64,000 nt of DNA from Candidatus Binatia bacterium (lineage in GTDB: Bacteria > Desulfobacterota > Binatia > UBA9968 > JAJDTQ01): the NCBI GenBank assembly GCA_022824205.1, contig JAJEAI010000198.1:17498-81497 (forward strand), read 5' to 3'. Made by a program: the position numbers and the translations under genes. Shown piece by piece: positions 1 through 8,241 of the stretch; the stretch's first letter is position 1, and every line of letters begins with the position of its first letter. Below the pieces are notes generated by a model that was given only the letters and a program-made list of their open reading frames with translations, searched no databases and was not told where the DNA came from.

Positions 1-1
1 C

Positions 2-205
2 GCCGCCGGACTTCCGCCGGGAGGCTCATCGTCGAAGCTGAGGAGCGGGCGGGTGGGCGATCACGTGGACAGGCTTCCCTTGGACGTGCGCGACGCCCTT
101 GACGGAATCTGGCGCGAGGAGATGGAGGGTCGTTTCGGGCTCGCTTCCTATGCCGGGATGGTGGCTGCCCTCGGCCCGGCGGACGGCTCGCTGGCGACGG
201 GTTAG
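2..205 (+). CDS. Sulfotransferase family protein, C-terminal fragment
   Basis: An open frame enters from the left window edge and ends at TAG 203-205, giving the last 67 residues of a protein. The tail reads SSSKLRSGRVGDHVDRLP, then DALDGIWREEMEGRFGLASY. This resembles the C-terminus of PAPS-dependent sulfotransferases, where a 'SKxRxGRVGxW' segment is followed by a helix around an 'IW' pair and 'LGLASY'. Those enzymes move sulfate from PAPS to a hydroxyl or amine. The P-loop and catalytic residues would lie outside the window, so activity cannot be judged. The next gene is convergent, with 4 bp between the stops. The family call rests on a short tail and could be wrong. Confidence 0.5.
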   Translation, partial: AAGLPPGGSSSKLRSGRVGDHVDRLPLDVRDALDGIWREEMEGRFGLASYAGMVAALGPADGSLATG

Positions 206-209
206 GCCG

Positions 210-956
210 CTACGGGTCGTAGCGGCCGTCCTTCGAGGGGACGAGCTTGCCGTCTTCGTAGTAGAAGCACCGCCCGGATTCCTCCATCGGCACCTGCGCC
301 GCCAGCACGAAGCCCTGGCCCAGGATCTCGGGGGTCGGGAGCCGCGTGAAGGCGTCGTCCGGGGCTCCTTCCGTCACGATCGGGACCCGCGGCGAGAACG
401 TCACCACGCACACGTTGGATTCGCGCACTTCCTCCGCCAGGTAGCGGCTGAAGGTCCAGATGGCGTCCTTGGTCACCACGTAGGCGCAGGCGCCGCCGGG
501 CGACACCCCGCCGCCGCCGTAGAGGTTGATGATGTGCCCGGAGCGCCGCGGCTCCATGTGCGCGAGGACGTGCTTCGAGCACAGGAACGTGCCCCCCAGG
601 TTGGTCTCGATGACCCGGTTCCAGAAGGACAGGTCCATGTCGCGGATCATGGGCCAGCGCGGGATGCCCCAGGCGAAGTGCGGCACGATGGCGGCGTCGT
701 TCACCAACACGTCGATCCGGCCGAAGCGGTGGACCACCTGCTCGAACGCGCGCCGCACCGCGTTCTCGTCGCGCACGTCGGCGTTGATGCCCAGGGCGTC
801 GGTCAGCTCGCCCAACTCCGGTCCGGTCTTGTCGAGCCAGTCCTGGCTCACGTCGATGATCACCACCTTTGCCTTTTCCCGTGCGAACGTCAGCGCGGCA
901 TGGCGTCCGATGCCCTTGCCGCCGCCCGTCACCACGACCACTTTGTCTTCCAGCAT
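210..956 (-). CDS. SDR-family NAD(P)-dependent oxidoreductase with atypical active site
   Basis: 248 residues, the usual classical SDR length. The N-terminal Rossmann motif TGGGKGIG (residues 10-17) binds the cofactor, D60 sits in the 'ADV' adenine-contact position, and the structural NNAG motif is changed to NDAA (86-89). The catalytic Tyr and Lys are present as YVVTK (Y159, K163). The Ser that normally lies about 13 residues before the Tyr is missing, because that stretch reads NLYGGGG. The enzyme may therefore use another residue or have low activity. The substrate cannot be inferred. It is transcribed away from the Mo hydroxylase at 1,094, with about 140 bp between them, and could share its transcript. 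Confidence 0.85.
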   Translation of the reverse strand: MLEDKVVVVTGGGKGIGRHAALTFAREKAKVVIIDVSQDWLDKTGPELGELTDALGINADVRDENAVRRAFEQVVHRFGRIDVLVNDAAIVPHFAWGIPRWPMIRDMDLSFWNRVIETNLGGTFLCSKHVLAHMEPRRSGHIINLYGGGGVSPGGACAYVVTKDAIWTFSRYLAEEVRESNVCVVTFSPRVPIVTEGAPDDAFTRLPTPEILGQGFVLAAQVPMEESGRCFYYEDGKLVPSKDGRYDP

Positions 957-1093
957 CTTGTTCCTCCGTTGCAGGTCTGATCGGCGGTAGAATCAGCCGA
1001 AGGCGCGGGCCGTTCGGCCCGAGCCCTTCGTCAAAGCTGGGAACAGGCGCAGCCAGGCCGCCGAGCGAAGTCGAAGGGTGAAGAGCCCTTACG

Positions 1094-3337
1094 TTACCTT
1101 GCCCCGCTCCGCTCTTTCAACCCGCGGTACACCTTCTCCGCCGTCACCGGCATCTCGAACAGGCGCACGCCCACGGCGTCGGCCACGGCGTTGGCGATGG
1201 CCGCCGGGGGGTTGTTGTTGGCGAACTCGCCGATGGCCTTGCCGCCGTGGGGCGCGAGCCCGCCCGCCGAGTCCACCAGCACGGTGTCGAGGCGCGGGAT
1301 GTCGCGGATACTCGGGAGCTTGTAGTCGCCCAGGTTGGCGTTGGCCACCTTGCCGTTGTCCAGTGCCAGCTCCTCCATGACCGCCTGGCCCAGGCCCATG
1401 ACGACGCCGCCGTCGATCTGCCCCTGATGGGTGATGGGGTTGATGACGGTGCCCACGTCGTGGGCGGTGACGATGCGTTCGACCCGGGTGGCGCCGGTCT
1501 CCGGGTCCACCTCCACCTCCGCCACCTGCGCGCACACGTAGGTGGTCTCGTCGGGGTAGCGGAAGTCTTCTTCCACGGTGACGGTGCGATCCTCCGGGTG
1601 GCGAGCCGCCACCTGCGCCAAGGTGAGGCTCTGTGCCGGGTCCGCGCGTAGCGAATACGCACCTTCGGCGTAGAGCACGTCCGCGGGGTCGCACTCCAGC
1701 ATGCGCGCGGCGTGGGCCGCGAGCTTGTCGCGCAGCTCGTTGCAGGCGCGCTCCAGCGCCAGACCCGCGACGTAGGTCACGCGGCTGGCGCGGGCGCCGG
1801 TGTCGTAGGGCACGGTGTCGGTGTCGCCCGTCGCCACGCGCACCTGTTCCAGCGCTACCTGCATCTGGTCGGCCACGAGCTGGCGCAGGATCGTGTGGGT
1901 GCCGGTGCCCTGGTCCACGGTGGGGCTCAGCACGGTCAGCGTCCCGTCGGTCTCGGCGGTGACGGCGATGCCGGTCTCGCCGCCGGAGATGTGCCGGCCA
2001 TAGATGGCCACCCCGCGGCCGCGGTTGGGGCCGGGCCGGGGCGCGTGCCAGTCCGCCGTCTCCAGCGCCCGCTCCAGCACCGCGTGGACCTGCAGGCCGG
2101 GCAGGCGCTTGCCGATGGCGTCCTCCTCGTTGCCGCGCAGCACGTTCCGCAAGCGGAACTCGCCGGGGTCCATGCCCAGCTCCCGCGCGAGGATGTCGGT
2201 GTGGGACTCCAGCGCGAAGAAGGTCGGGATGGAGCCCGGACTGCGGTAGTAACCGCCGGGAGTGGTGTTGGTGTAGACCTGGAGGAACTCGAACTCGGCG
2301 TTGTCCACGCGGTAGAGGCCGCCGACGTAGTGCCAGGTGGCGAACGACGCGCTGGCCTTGGTACCGCCGTAGGCGCCGCCGGCATGCCATGCCTTGAGGC
2401 GGCGCGCGACGATGCGGCCGTCGCGCGTGACGCCGCTGCGGATGGTCATGACCGTGGCCTCGTCCGGGTTGCAGGCGGCCAGTTCCTCCGCGTAGGTCAT
2501 GACGATCTTCACCGGCCGCCCGGTTGCGCGCGCCAGGAAGTAGGCCACGGGCAGGTCGCGCGCGTCTCCCTTGCCGCCGAACTCGCCGCCCACGTTCACC
2601 GAGTGGACGCGCACGCGCGTGTGCTCCATGCCGAGGGTGTCGGCGAGCATGCGCCGGGTACGGAAGGGGTCCTTGGTGGAAGCCCACACCTGCACGCGGC
2701 CGTCGGGGTCGATGGACAGCAGCCCGGCATGGGGTTCCAGGTAACCCTGGTGGCGGCCGGGTATGCGGAATGTGTGCTCCAGCACCACGTCGGCCTCGCG
2801 GAACCCCTGCTCCACGTCGCCCTTGTTCCAGGCCAGGCGGGTGAGGCCGTTGCGCACGTCGGTGGCCAGGCGTTCGCGGGGGGCGCCGTCGTAGGCGGCG
2901 ACGTCGTCGTGCAGCAGCGGCGCGTCGGGCTCGGTGGCGGCCACCGGATCGAACACCGCGGGCAGGGCCTCGTAATCCACTTCGATGAGCGCCAGGGCGG
3001 CCTCGGCCTGCTCGGGCGTATCCGCCGCCACCGCCGCCACTCGGTCGCCGACGTAGCGCACCCGGTCCCAGCACAGCGCCGGCAGGTCGCGGATCTGCTT
3101 GCCCATGAAGTGGTGCGGGACGTCCGGCCCGGTGACCACGGCCCTCACCCCGGGTGCGTTCCGCGCCGGGGCGGCGTCGATGGAACGGATGCGCGCGTGG
3201 GGGTGTGGGCTCCGCAGGATCTTGCCCCACAGCATCCCTTGGAGCGGCACGTCCGCCGCGTAGCGGGTGCGTCCCGTGACCTTGTCCGGTCCCTCGGCGC
3301 GAAGGACAGGGGTGCCGACTATCCTGGAGTCCGTCAT
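1094..3337 (-). CDS. Xanthine dehydrogenase family molybdopterin-binding subunit (orphan)
   Basis: 747 residues, matching the CoxL/XdhB/HbaC large subunits that carry the Mo-cytosine dinucleotide or Mo-pterin cofactor and hydroxylate aldehydes, purines or aromatic rings. Visible family motifs include GGEFGGKG (250-257) for cofactor contact and the C-terminal GGKAIGEF, whose Glu (about residue 704) corresponds to the catalytic base. The usual GAFRGFG loop is altered to GGYYRSPG, which suggests a different substrate pocket. No FAD or 2Fe-2S subunit lies next to it, so it must borrow partners (the complete set at 11,099-15,251 is one candidate) or act alone. The start ATG is followed by MTDSRIVGTPV, typical of the family. 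Confidence 0.9.
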   Translation of the reverse strand: MTDSRIVGTPVLRAEGPDKVTGRTRYAADVPLQGMLWGKILRSPHPHARIRSIDAAPARNAPGVRAVVTGPDVPHHFMGKQIRDLPALCWDRVRYVGDRVAAVAADTPEQAEAALALIEVDYEALPAVFDPVAATEPDAPLLHDDVAAYDGAPRERLATDVRNGLTRLAWNKGDVEQGFREADVVLEHTFRIPGRHQGYLEPHAGLLSIDPDGRVQVWASTKDPFRTRRMLADTLGMEHTRVRVHSVNVGGEFGGKGDARDLPVAYFLARATGRPVKIVMTYAEELAACNPDEATVMTIRSGVTRDGRIVARRLKAWHAGGAYGGTKASASFATWHYVGGLYRVDNAEFEFLQVYTNTTPGGYYRSPGSIPTFFALESHTDILARELGMDPGEFRLRNVLRGNEEDAIGKRLPGLQVHAVLERALETADWHAPRPGPNRGRGVAIYGRHISGGETGIAVTAETDGTLTVLSPTVDQGTGTHTILRQLVADQMQVALEQVRVATGDTDTVPYDTGARASRVTYVAGLALERACNELRDKLAAHAARMLECDPADVLYAEGAYSLRADPAQSLTLAQVAARHPEDRTVTVEEDFRYPDETTYVCAQVAEVEVDPETGATRVERIVTAHDVGTVINPITHQGQIDGGVVMGLGQAVMEELALDNGKVANANLGDYKLPSIRDIPRLDTVLVDSAGGLAPHGGKAIGEFANNNPPAAIANAVADAVGVRLFEMPVTAEKVYRGLKERSGAR

Positions 3338-3440
3338 GGTTGCGGCCCCGTCTCAACGAGAGTGGAAAGACCCCTGGATTCCCGCTTCCGAGGCTGTGTC
3401 AAGACTCTACTCGGACACGAAATGGCACCACGCCCCGAAC

Positions 3441-3538
3441 CGTCATTCCCGCGGAAGCGGGAATCCAGGGGTGGAGAGGGGGAAATGCGGCGTAGGTCCC
3501 CGCTTCCTCCCCGGATTCCCGCTTCCGCGGGAATGACG
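3441..3538. repeat. Pair of inverted REP palindromes (BIME-like)
   Basis: The 338-bp gap between two minus-strand genes holds no gene. CGTCATTCCCGCGGAAGCGG (3,441-3,460, palindrome continuing to 3,466) reappears in inverted orientation at 3,513-3,538. Each half is itself a palindrome, and together they could fold into a long hairpin. A third, degraded copy with the adjoining 'GACAGCCTGTT' flank lies near 3,575-3,595. The same core occurs at 12,022, 12,096, 40,690, 40,835, 46,866 and 46,935, so this is a genome-wide repetitive extragenic element. It probably stabilises or ends the transcript of the ABC genes or the hydroxylase. Confidence 0.85.
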
Positions 3539-3675
3539 TATTCGTAACGTCCCCGCGTAGAGAGCTTCAAGACAGCCTGTTCTGCGGGAATGACGGTAAG
3601 GGACGTCGGTGCCGATTTCTTGCCCGAGTGGAAATTCAACACAGCTTGGTCAGCGGAAACCACTCCGATCATCCA

Positions 3676-5415
3676 CTACGATTCCGGCATCAGCGAGCGC
3701 CGGCCGAACCACCAGAAGACCAGGATGAGCGGCGTCAGCACGACGGTCATGACCAGCGTGACCGCGGCGGCCAGGTTGGTGGCGGCCGAGTTCCAGTAGC
3801 TCCAGATCACCGCGGGCAGCGTGATGTTGTCGTGGCTGATGAGGAACACCGCCACGGTGAGCTCCCGGTACACCAGGATGGCGGACCAGATCCACACGGA
3901 CATGATGGTGGGGCGCAGCAGCGGCACGAGGATGCGCCATGAGGTGCGCACCGGGGACAGGCCCGAAGTGTAGGCCGCTTCCTCCAGTTCTTTGTGGATC
4001 TGAAGCAGCGAACTGTTCAGTGCGCGGGTGGCGAAGGCCAGCCGCGACACCACGTAGACGATAGCGATAAGCCACACCGTGCCGTAGAGCGGCAGGAACC
4101 CCTTGAGCACGAACAACGACAGCAGCAACGCGGCGATGGCCAAAATCACTTCCGGCAGGGCGTGGGGGAGGAACGCTCCGAACTCCAGCACAAAGCGGTA
4201 GCGGCTGGCGGAGCGCACGATGAGCCACGACATGGCGAACGCGATCACCAGGGTGATGGTAGGCACCAGCGCCACGAGCAGCACGGTGTTGGTGAGCCCC
4301 CGGTATACAAGGTCCCAGTCCACCCGCTCGAAGGCCATGAAGGACATGCGGCCGAGCATTTCCCAGGAGGGCGGCGCCACGTAAGGGACCAGGGCAACGT
4401 AGGCGATGAGCAGCAGCGGCAACAGCTTGGAGGCAACCACGTAGATGCCGATGAAGGCCCAGCCTGCCCAGCCCCATTGGCCCAGGTCCACGAGGGTGGG
4501 GCGATAGCCCTTGCCGGTTACCACCTCGTAGCGGTGGCCCTGACGCAGCACCGAGCTGTACCACCAGGTCAGCAGCACCGCCAGGCCGATCATCAGCACG
4601 CCGAGGGCCGCGGTGACTCCATGCTCGGGGAACTCGTCGTCGCCGGGATTGGTCTTGAGGAAGACGAAGGTGCTGAGCATGTACACCCGGTTACCGAGGC
4701 CGATGATGGCAGGGATGTCGAAGGTGGCGATGGCGATGGTGGCGATGTAGATGATCGCGGCGAGGATGGCGGGGAAGGCCAGCGGCAGGGTGACCCGGCG
4801 CAGGGTGGCGAAGAAGTTCATGCCGTGGATCTTGGCGGCCTCCTCCAACGATGGGTTCATGGCGCGGAACATCTGCGCCGTCAGGATGAACGCCAGCGCC
4901 GCGAGACTGAGCCCTTGGACGAAGCCCATGCCCGCCGGCGTGGCGATGTTGATGGGGCCCTGTTCCAGTCCGAACGTGCTCACCAGCCAGCGGTTGAGGA
5001 ACCCGATGCGTTGGTGCGCGATGAAGGTCCACCCCATGGCCGTGTAGATGCCCGGAATCAGCAGCCCCAGGGTCATGGTGGCGTATACCAGCCCCTTGCC
5101 GGGCAGGGTGGTGCGCTCGGTGAGCCAGGCGATGGGCAGTCCGATCGTCAACGCCACCAGCGTGGCGACGACGGTGAACACCAGGGTGTTGAGGGTGACC
5201 CGGGCGACGAACGGGTCGCCCAGCAGTTCGGCATAGTTGTCGAGGCTGTAGTTGGCTTCGAAGCTACCCAGGATGCCGGTCTGGAAACTGATCCAGACCA
5301 GCACGGCCACCAGAACGAAAATCACCAGCAACGGGACGCTGGCGAGTCCCGCGAGGAGCGGTGATACCCTGGGCCGGAGGCCACGCAGTCGCGGCCAGCC
5401 TGCGACTTGTTCCAT
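3676..5415 (-). CDS. ABC transporter permease, fused double-domain (Fe3+/2-AEP type)
   Basis: 579 residues with two homologous membrane halves, each about six helices, as in FbpB/SfuB-type iron(III) permeases and related phosphonate or thiamine importers. The first half holds the EAA-like cytoplasmic loop LEEAAKIHGM near residues 190-200, and the second half has LEEAAYTSGL near residue 480. These loops dock on the ATPase. It lies 50 bp downstream of the binding protein at 5,466 and belongs with the ATPase at 8,242, although a plus-strand gene separates that ATPase from the other two. The substrate is uncertain because ferric iron, thiamine, spermidine and aminoethylphosphonate importers share this layout. 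Confidence 0.88.
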   Translation of the reverse strand: MEQVAGWPRLRGLRPRVSPLLAGLASVPLLVIFVLVAVLVWISFQTGILGSFEANYSLDNYAELLGDPFVARVTLNTLVFTVVATLVALTIGLPIAWLTERTTLPGKGLVYATMTLGLLIPGIYTAMGWTFIAHQRIGFLNRWLVSTFGLEQGPINIATPAGMGFVQGLSLAALAFILTAQMFRAMNPSLEEAAKIHGMNFFATLRRVTLPLAFPAILAAIIYIATIAIATFDIPAIIGLGNRVYMLSTFVFLKTNPGDDEFPEHGVTAALGVLMIGLAVLLTWWYSSVLRQGHRYEVVTGKGYRPTLVDLGQWGWAGWAFIGIYVVASKLLPLLLIAYVALVPYVAPPSWEMLGRMSFMAFERVDWDLVYRGLTNTVLLVALVPTITLVIAFAMSWLIVRSASRYRFVLEFGAFLPHALPEVILAIAALLLSLFVLKGFLPLYGTVWLIAIVYVVSRLAFATRALNSSLLQIHKELEEAAYTSGLSPVRTSWRILVPLLRPTIMSVWIWSAILVYRELTVAVFLISHDNITLPAVIWSYWNSAATNLAAAVTLVMTVVLTPLILVFWWFGRRSLMPES

Positions 5416-5465
5416 GGGATGGATGCGGGCGAGCCTTCGGCCCGCCCGCGTCGTTTATGCGACCG

Positions 5466-6584
5466 CTACTTGGTCTGCCCTTCCGCCAGGATCTTCTCGA
5501 GTTCCTTGCGGGTGGGGCGATAAGTTTTCTGGCTTCCCAGCCACTCCGGAGAGTTGATCACCACCTTGGCGCCCTGGGCCTCGGCGGCGTTCAGATTCTT
5601 GCGCGCGTTGGATTCCGGGTACAGGTGGAAGTCGAAGCCGTTCTTGTCCCACATCCACTTCTGGGCTTCCGGCGTGTGCAGGTAAGCGACGAAGAGGGCG
5701 GCGGCGTTGGGCGACTGCGAATGCACCGGCACGTGGCCATAACGGGTGTGGGAGACCACCGCCTCCTTCACCACCGCGTAGCCCAGCGGTATGCCGGTCC
5801 GCTTCGCCTGGTTGACGTACTGGTCGCCGCAACTGAACACCAGCATGGCGAACTCGCCGCTGGTGAGCTTGTCCATGGAGCCGCACCGGATCAGGCCGCC
5901 GATGTGCGCGGCGAGCTTCGTGGTGTAGTCCACCATGACTTCCTTGCCCAGGAGGTCACTCATGGCGAACTCGCGCAGGCCCGCGGCGTAGGGCGTGGAG
6001 GCAATCTTGCCCTTCCACTTGGGATTGAGGACGTCGTGCATGCTCTTGGGGATGTCGTCGCCCTTGACCATGTCGGAGTTGTAGGTGATGCCCACGAGTG
6101 TGGACGCGGAGGCCAGCGCGATGCCGTCCTTGGCCACGGGATTGAACCCGGGTCTGGGATCCAGCATCGGCCGCGAGAGATACGCCTTCCAGTTCATGGA
6201 GCGCGACAGGCCCACCTTGCCCGCCTGCAGCACGCCGCCGGAATTGCCCCAAACCACGTCGGTGCTGGCGGGCTGCCCGGCCTTCAGTTCACGGGTCAGG
6301 CTGCCGATCATGCGGGTCATGGAGGGCCCCGGCGTGAACTTCGGCTTGATGTTGGTGCCGTACATCTTGTTCATGCCGGCGATGAGTTCCCCGAAGCCCT
6401 TGCCGCCGTTCAGGCTGGACGACGACCACATGGCCCGGAGCGTGGTTTCCTTCTTGGCGCCCTCCACCAACTCCTTCAGGTTCTTGGGAGCGTCGGCCGC
6501 GTAGGCCCCGGCCACCAGGAACAACGAGCAGAGCGCCGCACCCAGGGCGACGGCCCACCTGCGTTTGCGTTTGACATCGAGCAT
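5466..6584 (-). CDS. ABC transporter extracellular solute-binding protein (Fe3+/spermidine class)
   Basis: 372 residues when started at the ATG that has AAGGAGG six bases upstream; a further in-frame ATG at 6,617 lacks such a site. The N-terminus MLDVKRKRRWAVALGAALCS is a Sec signal peptide ending near AYA-AD. The mature part has the look of family-1 periplasmic binding proteins (KNLKELVEGAKKE, VWGNSGGVLQAG, FVAYLHTPEAQKWM near the end), the class that binds ferric iron, polyamines or phosphonates. It is followed by its permease 50 bp downstream. The ligand cannot be told from the sequence. Confidence 0.85.
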   Translation of the reverse strand: MLDVKRKRRWAVALGAALCSLFLVAGAYAADAPKNLKELVEGAKKETTLRAMWSSSSLNGGKGFGELIAGMNKMYGTNIKPKFTPGPSMTRMIGSLTRELKAGQPASTDVVWGNSGGVLQAGKVGLSRSMNWKAYLSRPMLDPRPGFNPVAKDGIALASASTLVGITYNSDMVKGDDIPKSMHDVLNPKWKGKIASTPYAAGLREFAMSDLLGKEVMVDYTTKLAAHIGGLIRCGSMDKLTSGEFAMLVFSCGDQYVNQAKRTGIPLGYAVVKEAVVSHTRYGHVPVHSQSPNAAALFVAYLHTPEAQKWMWDKNGFDFHLYPESNARKNLNAAEAQGAKVVINSPEWLGSQKTYRPTRKELEKILAEGQTK

Positions 6585-6713
6585 CAGTTTCCTCCTTGAG
6601 TGTTGGTTTCCTGACACGGATCATCCTTGCACCATAATTTACCAGCTATTGCAAGGCTGGCCCGGAGCAGCGCTAACGGGACGCGCAATCCGTAAGATTC
6701 CAGGGATCGGTCT

Positions 6714-6767
6714 TTGTCAAAACACGACTTGTCAAAACACGACTTGTCAAAACATGACTTGTCAAAA
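6714..6767 (+). repeat. 15-bp tandem direct repeat upstream of an AAA ATPase gene
   Basis: Three full units of TTGTCAAAACAYGAC (6,714-6,728, 6,729-6,743, 6,744-6,758) and a partial fourth (6,759-6,767) sit 27 bp before the ATG of the ATPase at 6,794. The units are nearly identical and in phase every 15 bp. TTGTCA resembles a -35 hexamer, so the array could be a repeated operator or a promoter slippage site controlling that gene. The divergent binding-protein gene starts at 6,584. The array is non-coding on either strand as far as I can see. Confidence 0.85.
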
Positions 6768-6793
6768 TGCCCGGACTCCGGTAAAGTGCGGAC

Positions 6794-8209
6794 ATGGCGG
6801 AGTTCATCGGGCGCGCTTCGGAGTTGGACCTCCTGGAAAGGGCCTTCGCATCGAGGCGCTCGGAGTTCATCCCGATCTATGGCAGACGTCGGGTGGGCAA
6901 GAGCGAGCTCATCCTGCGGTTCATGACGCCCAAGCCCGGGGTCTATTACCTCGGACAACAGTCGCCCACCGCGCTGCAGGTTCGCGGGTTCCTGGAGGAG
7001 GCCGCCGCCGCTCTCCGCATGCCGCTGCTCGCCGAGCTTCGCGCCACCGATTGGCAGGCAGCGCTGCTCACCGTGGCCGAGCAGTGGACGGCGGCGCGAC
7101 CCGGCACCAAGCTGGTCCTGGCGCTGGACGAGTTCCAGTGGATCGCCGCGTCGAGTCCGGGCATTCTCGCGACCTTGCAGCAGTGCTGGGACCGGTACTG
7201 GAAGGGCACGGGCAACGTCGTGCTGCTGCTGTGCGGCTCCTACCTGGGCTTCATGGAACGGGAAGTGCTGGGTCAGGCAAGCCCTTTGTTCGGGCGCCGC
7301 ACGGCACAGATACACCTGCGACCGTTCGGTTACCAGGAGGCTGCCCGGTTCCATCCACGCTGGTCGCTGGAGGACCGCGCCCGGTCGTATTTTCTCGTCG
7401 GTGGTCTGCCGCAATACCTGCTTTGTCTCGACCAATCCGCCTCCATCGCCCAGAACATCCGCCGGCATCTCCTGGACGAGTTTGCCCCGCTTTTTCACGA
7501 ACCCACCTTTCTCTTGCGCGAGGAGCTTCGCGAAGTCGCGCCGTACCACGCCGTCCTGTTCGCCGTCGCCTCCGGGCACGGCACTGCCCGGGACATTGCC
7601 GCGGCCACGGTCCTGCCGGAGCGCAACCTCCATTACTATCTGCAACAACTGGTGGACCTCGGTTACCTGCGACGGCGCTACCCCCTCGACCGCCGCCGGC
7701 CGAACCCGAAGCAGGTGCGTTTCGCCATGGACGACCCGCTGCTGCGTTTCTGGTTCCGTTTCGTGTTCCCGAACGTGAGCGTCATTCGCGGCGCCGGCCC
7801 GGACCGCGCCTTCGGCGACCGCATCGCGCCGGCCCTCGATGCCTGGTTTGGAAGTTGCTTCGAGAGCCTCTGCCGGGAGGCGCTGCCGCTCATCTATGCC
7901 GCGGAGGGGGTGTCGGCCGGTTTCGAGGTGGGCGAGTACTGGGGTGCCGACGTGCAGATCGACGTCGTGGGAATGCGCGATGACAACTGGACCGATCTCG
8001 GTGAATGCAAGTGGGGCCCGGTGAATTCGCCCAGGGGACTGGAGCGCGAGTTGGAACGAAAGGCGGCCCTCTATCCCAACAGCCGGGGCGCCAGTCTGGG
8101 ACGTCGCTACTTCACGCGGCGCAAGCCCGCCGGAAAGCGCGGTGCGGACGGCTGGTATTCCTTGGAAGATCTCTACGCGCTCGGTGGTGCGACGGCACGG
8201 TCCGGGTGA
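6794..8209 (+). CDS. AAA ATPase with C-terminal DUF234/PD-(D/E)XK-like domain
   Basis: 471 residues, matching the 'archaeal ATPase' STAND-like family. The Walker A is G30-RRRVGKS-37, and Walker B is in LVLALDEFQW (about residues 112-121). A winged-helix segment follows (RDIAAATVLPERNLHYYLQQ, about residues 270-290). The C-terminal part reads DVQIDVVG, then DLGECKWG (about 400-420), an arrangement of Asp, Glu and Lys that fits the DUF234 PD-(D/E)XK nuclease-like fold. Such proteins are widespread and mobile, with unproven but often defence-linked roles. It lies between the binding protein and the ATPase of one ABC importer, on the opposite strand, as if inserted there. Expression may be controlled by the tandem repeat just upstream. 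Confidence 0.85.
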   Translation: MAEFIGRASELDLLERAFASRRSEFIPIYGRRRVGKSELILRFMTPKPGVYYLGQQSPTALQVRGFLEEAAAALRMPLLAELRATDWQAALLTVAEQWTAARPGTKLVLALDEFQWIAASSPGILATLQQCWDRYWKGTGNVVLLLCGSYLGFMEREVLGQASPLFGRRTAQIHLRPFGYQEAARFHPRWSLEDRARSYFLVGGLPQYLLCLDQSASIAQNIRRHLLDEFAPLFHEPTFLLREELREVAPYHAVLFAVASGHGTARDIAAATVLPERNLHYYLQQLVDLGYLRRRYPLDRRRPNPKQVRFAMDDPLLRFWFRFVFPNVSVIRGAGPDRAFGDRIAPALDAWFGSCFESLCREALPLIYAAEGVSAGFEVGEYWGADVQIDVVGMRDDNWTDLGECKWGPVNSPRGLERELERKAALYPNSRGASLGRRYFTRRKPAGKRGADGWYSLEDLYALGGATARSG

Positions 8210-8241
8210 ACAGTGGTCGGTGGCAACGGACCGGATTCTCC

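Noticed and set aside
1712..3547. Long plus-strand open frame opposite the Mo hydroxylase
   Set aside because: It is antisense to a recognised gene, with no motif or ribosome site; high GC keeps reverse frames open.
6714..6776. Peptide-like frame with repeated SKHDL units over the tandem repeat
   Set aside because: It is just a translation of the 15-bp repeat, has no ribosome site, and precedes the real ATPase start.
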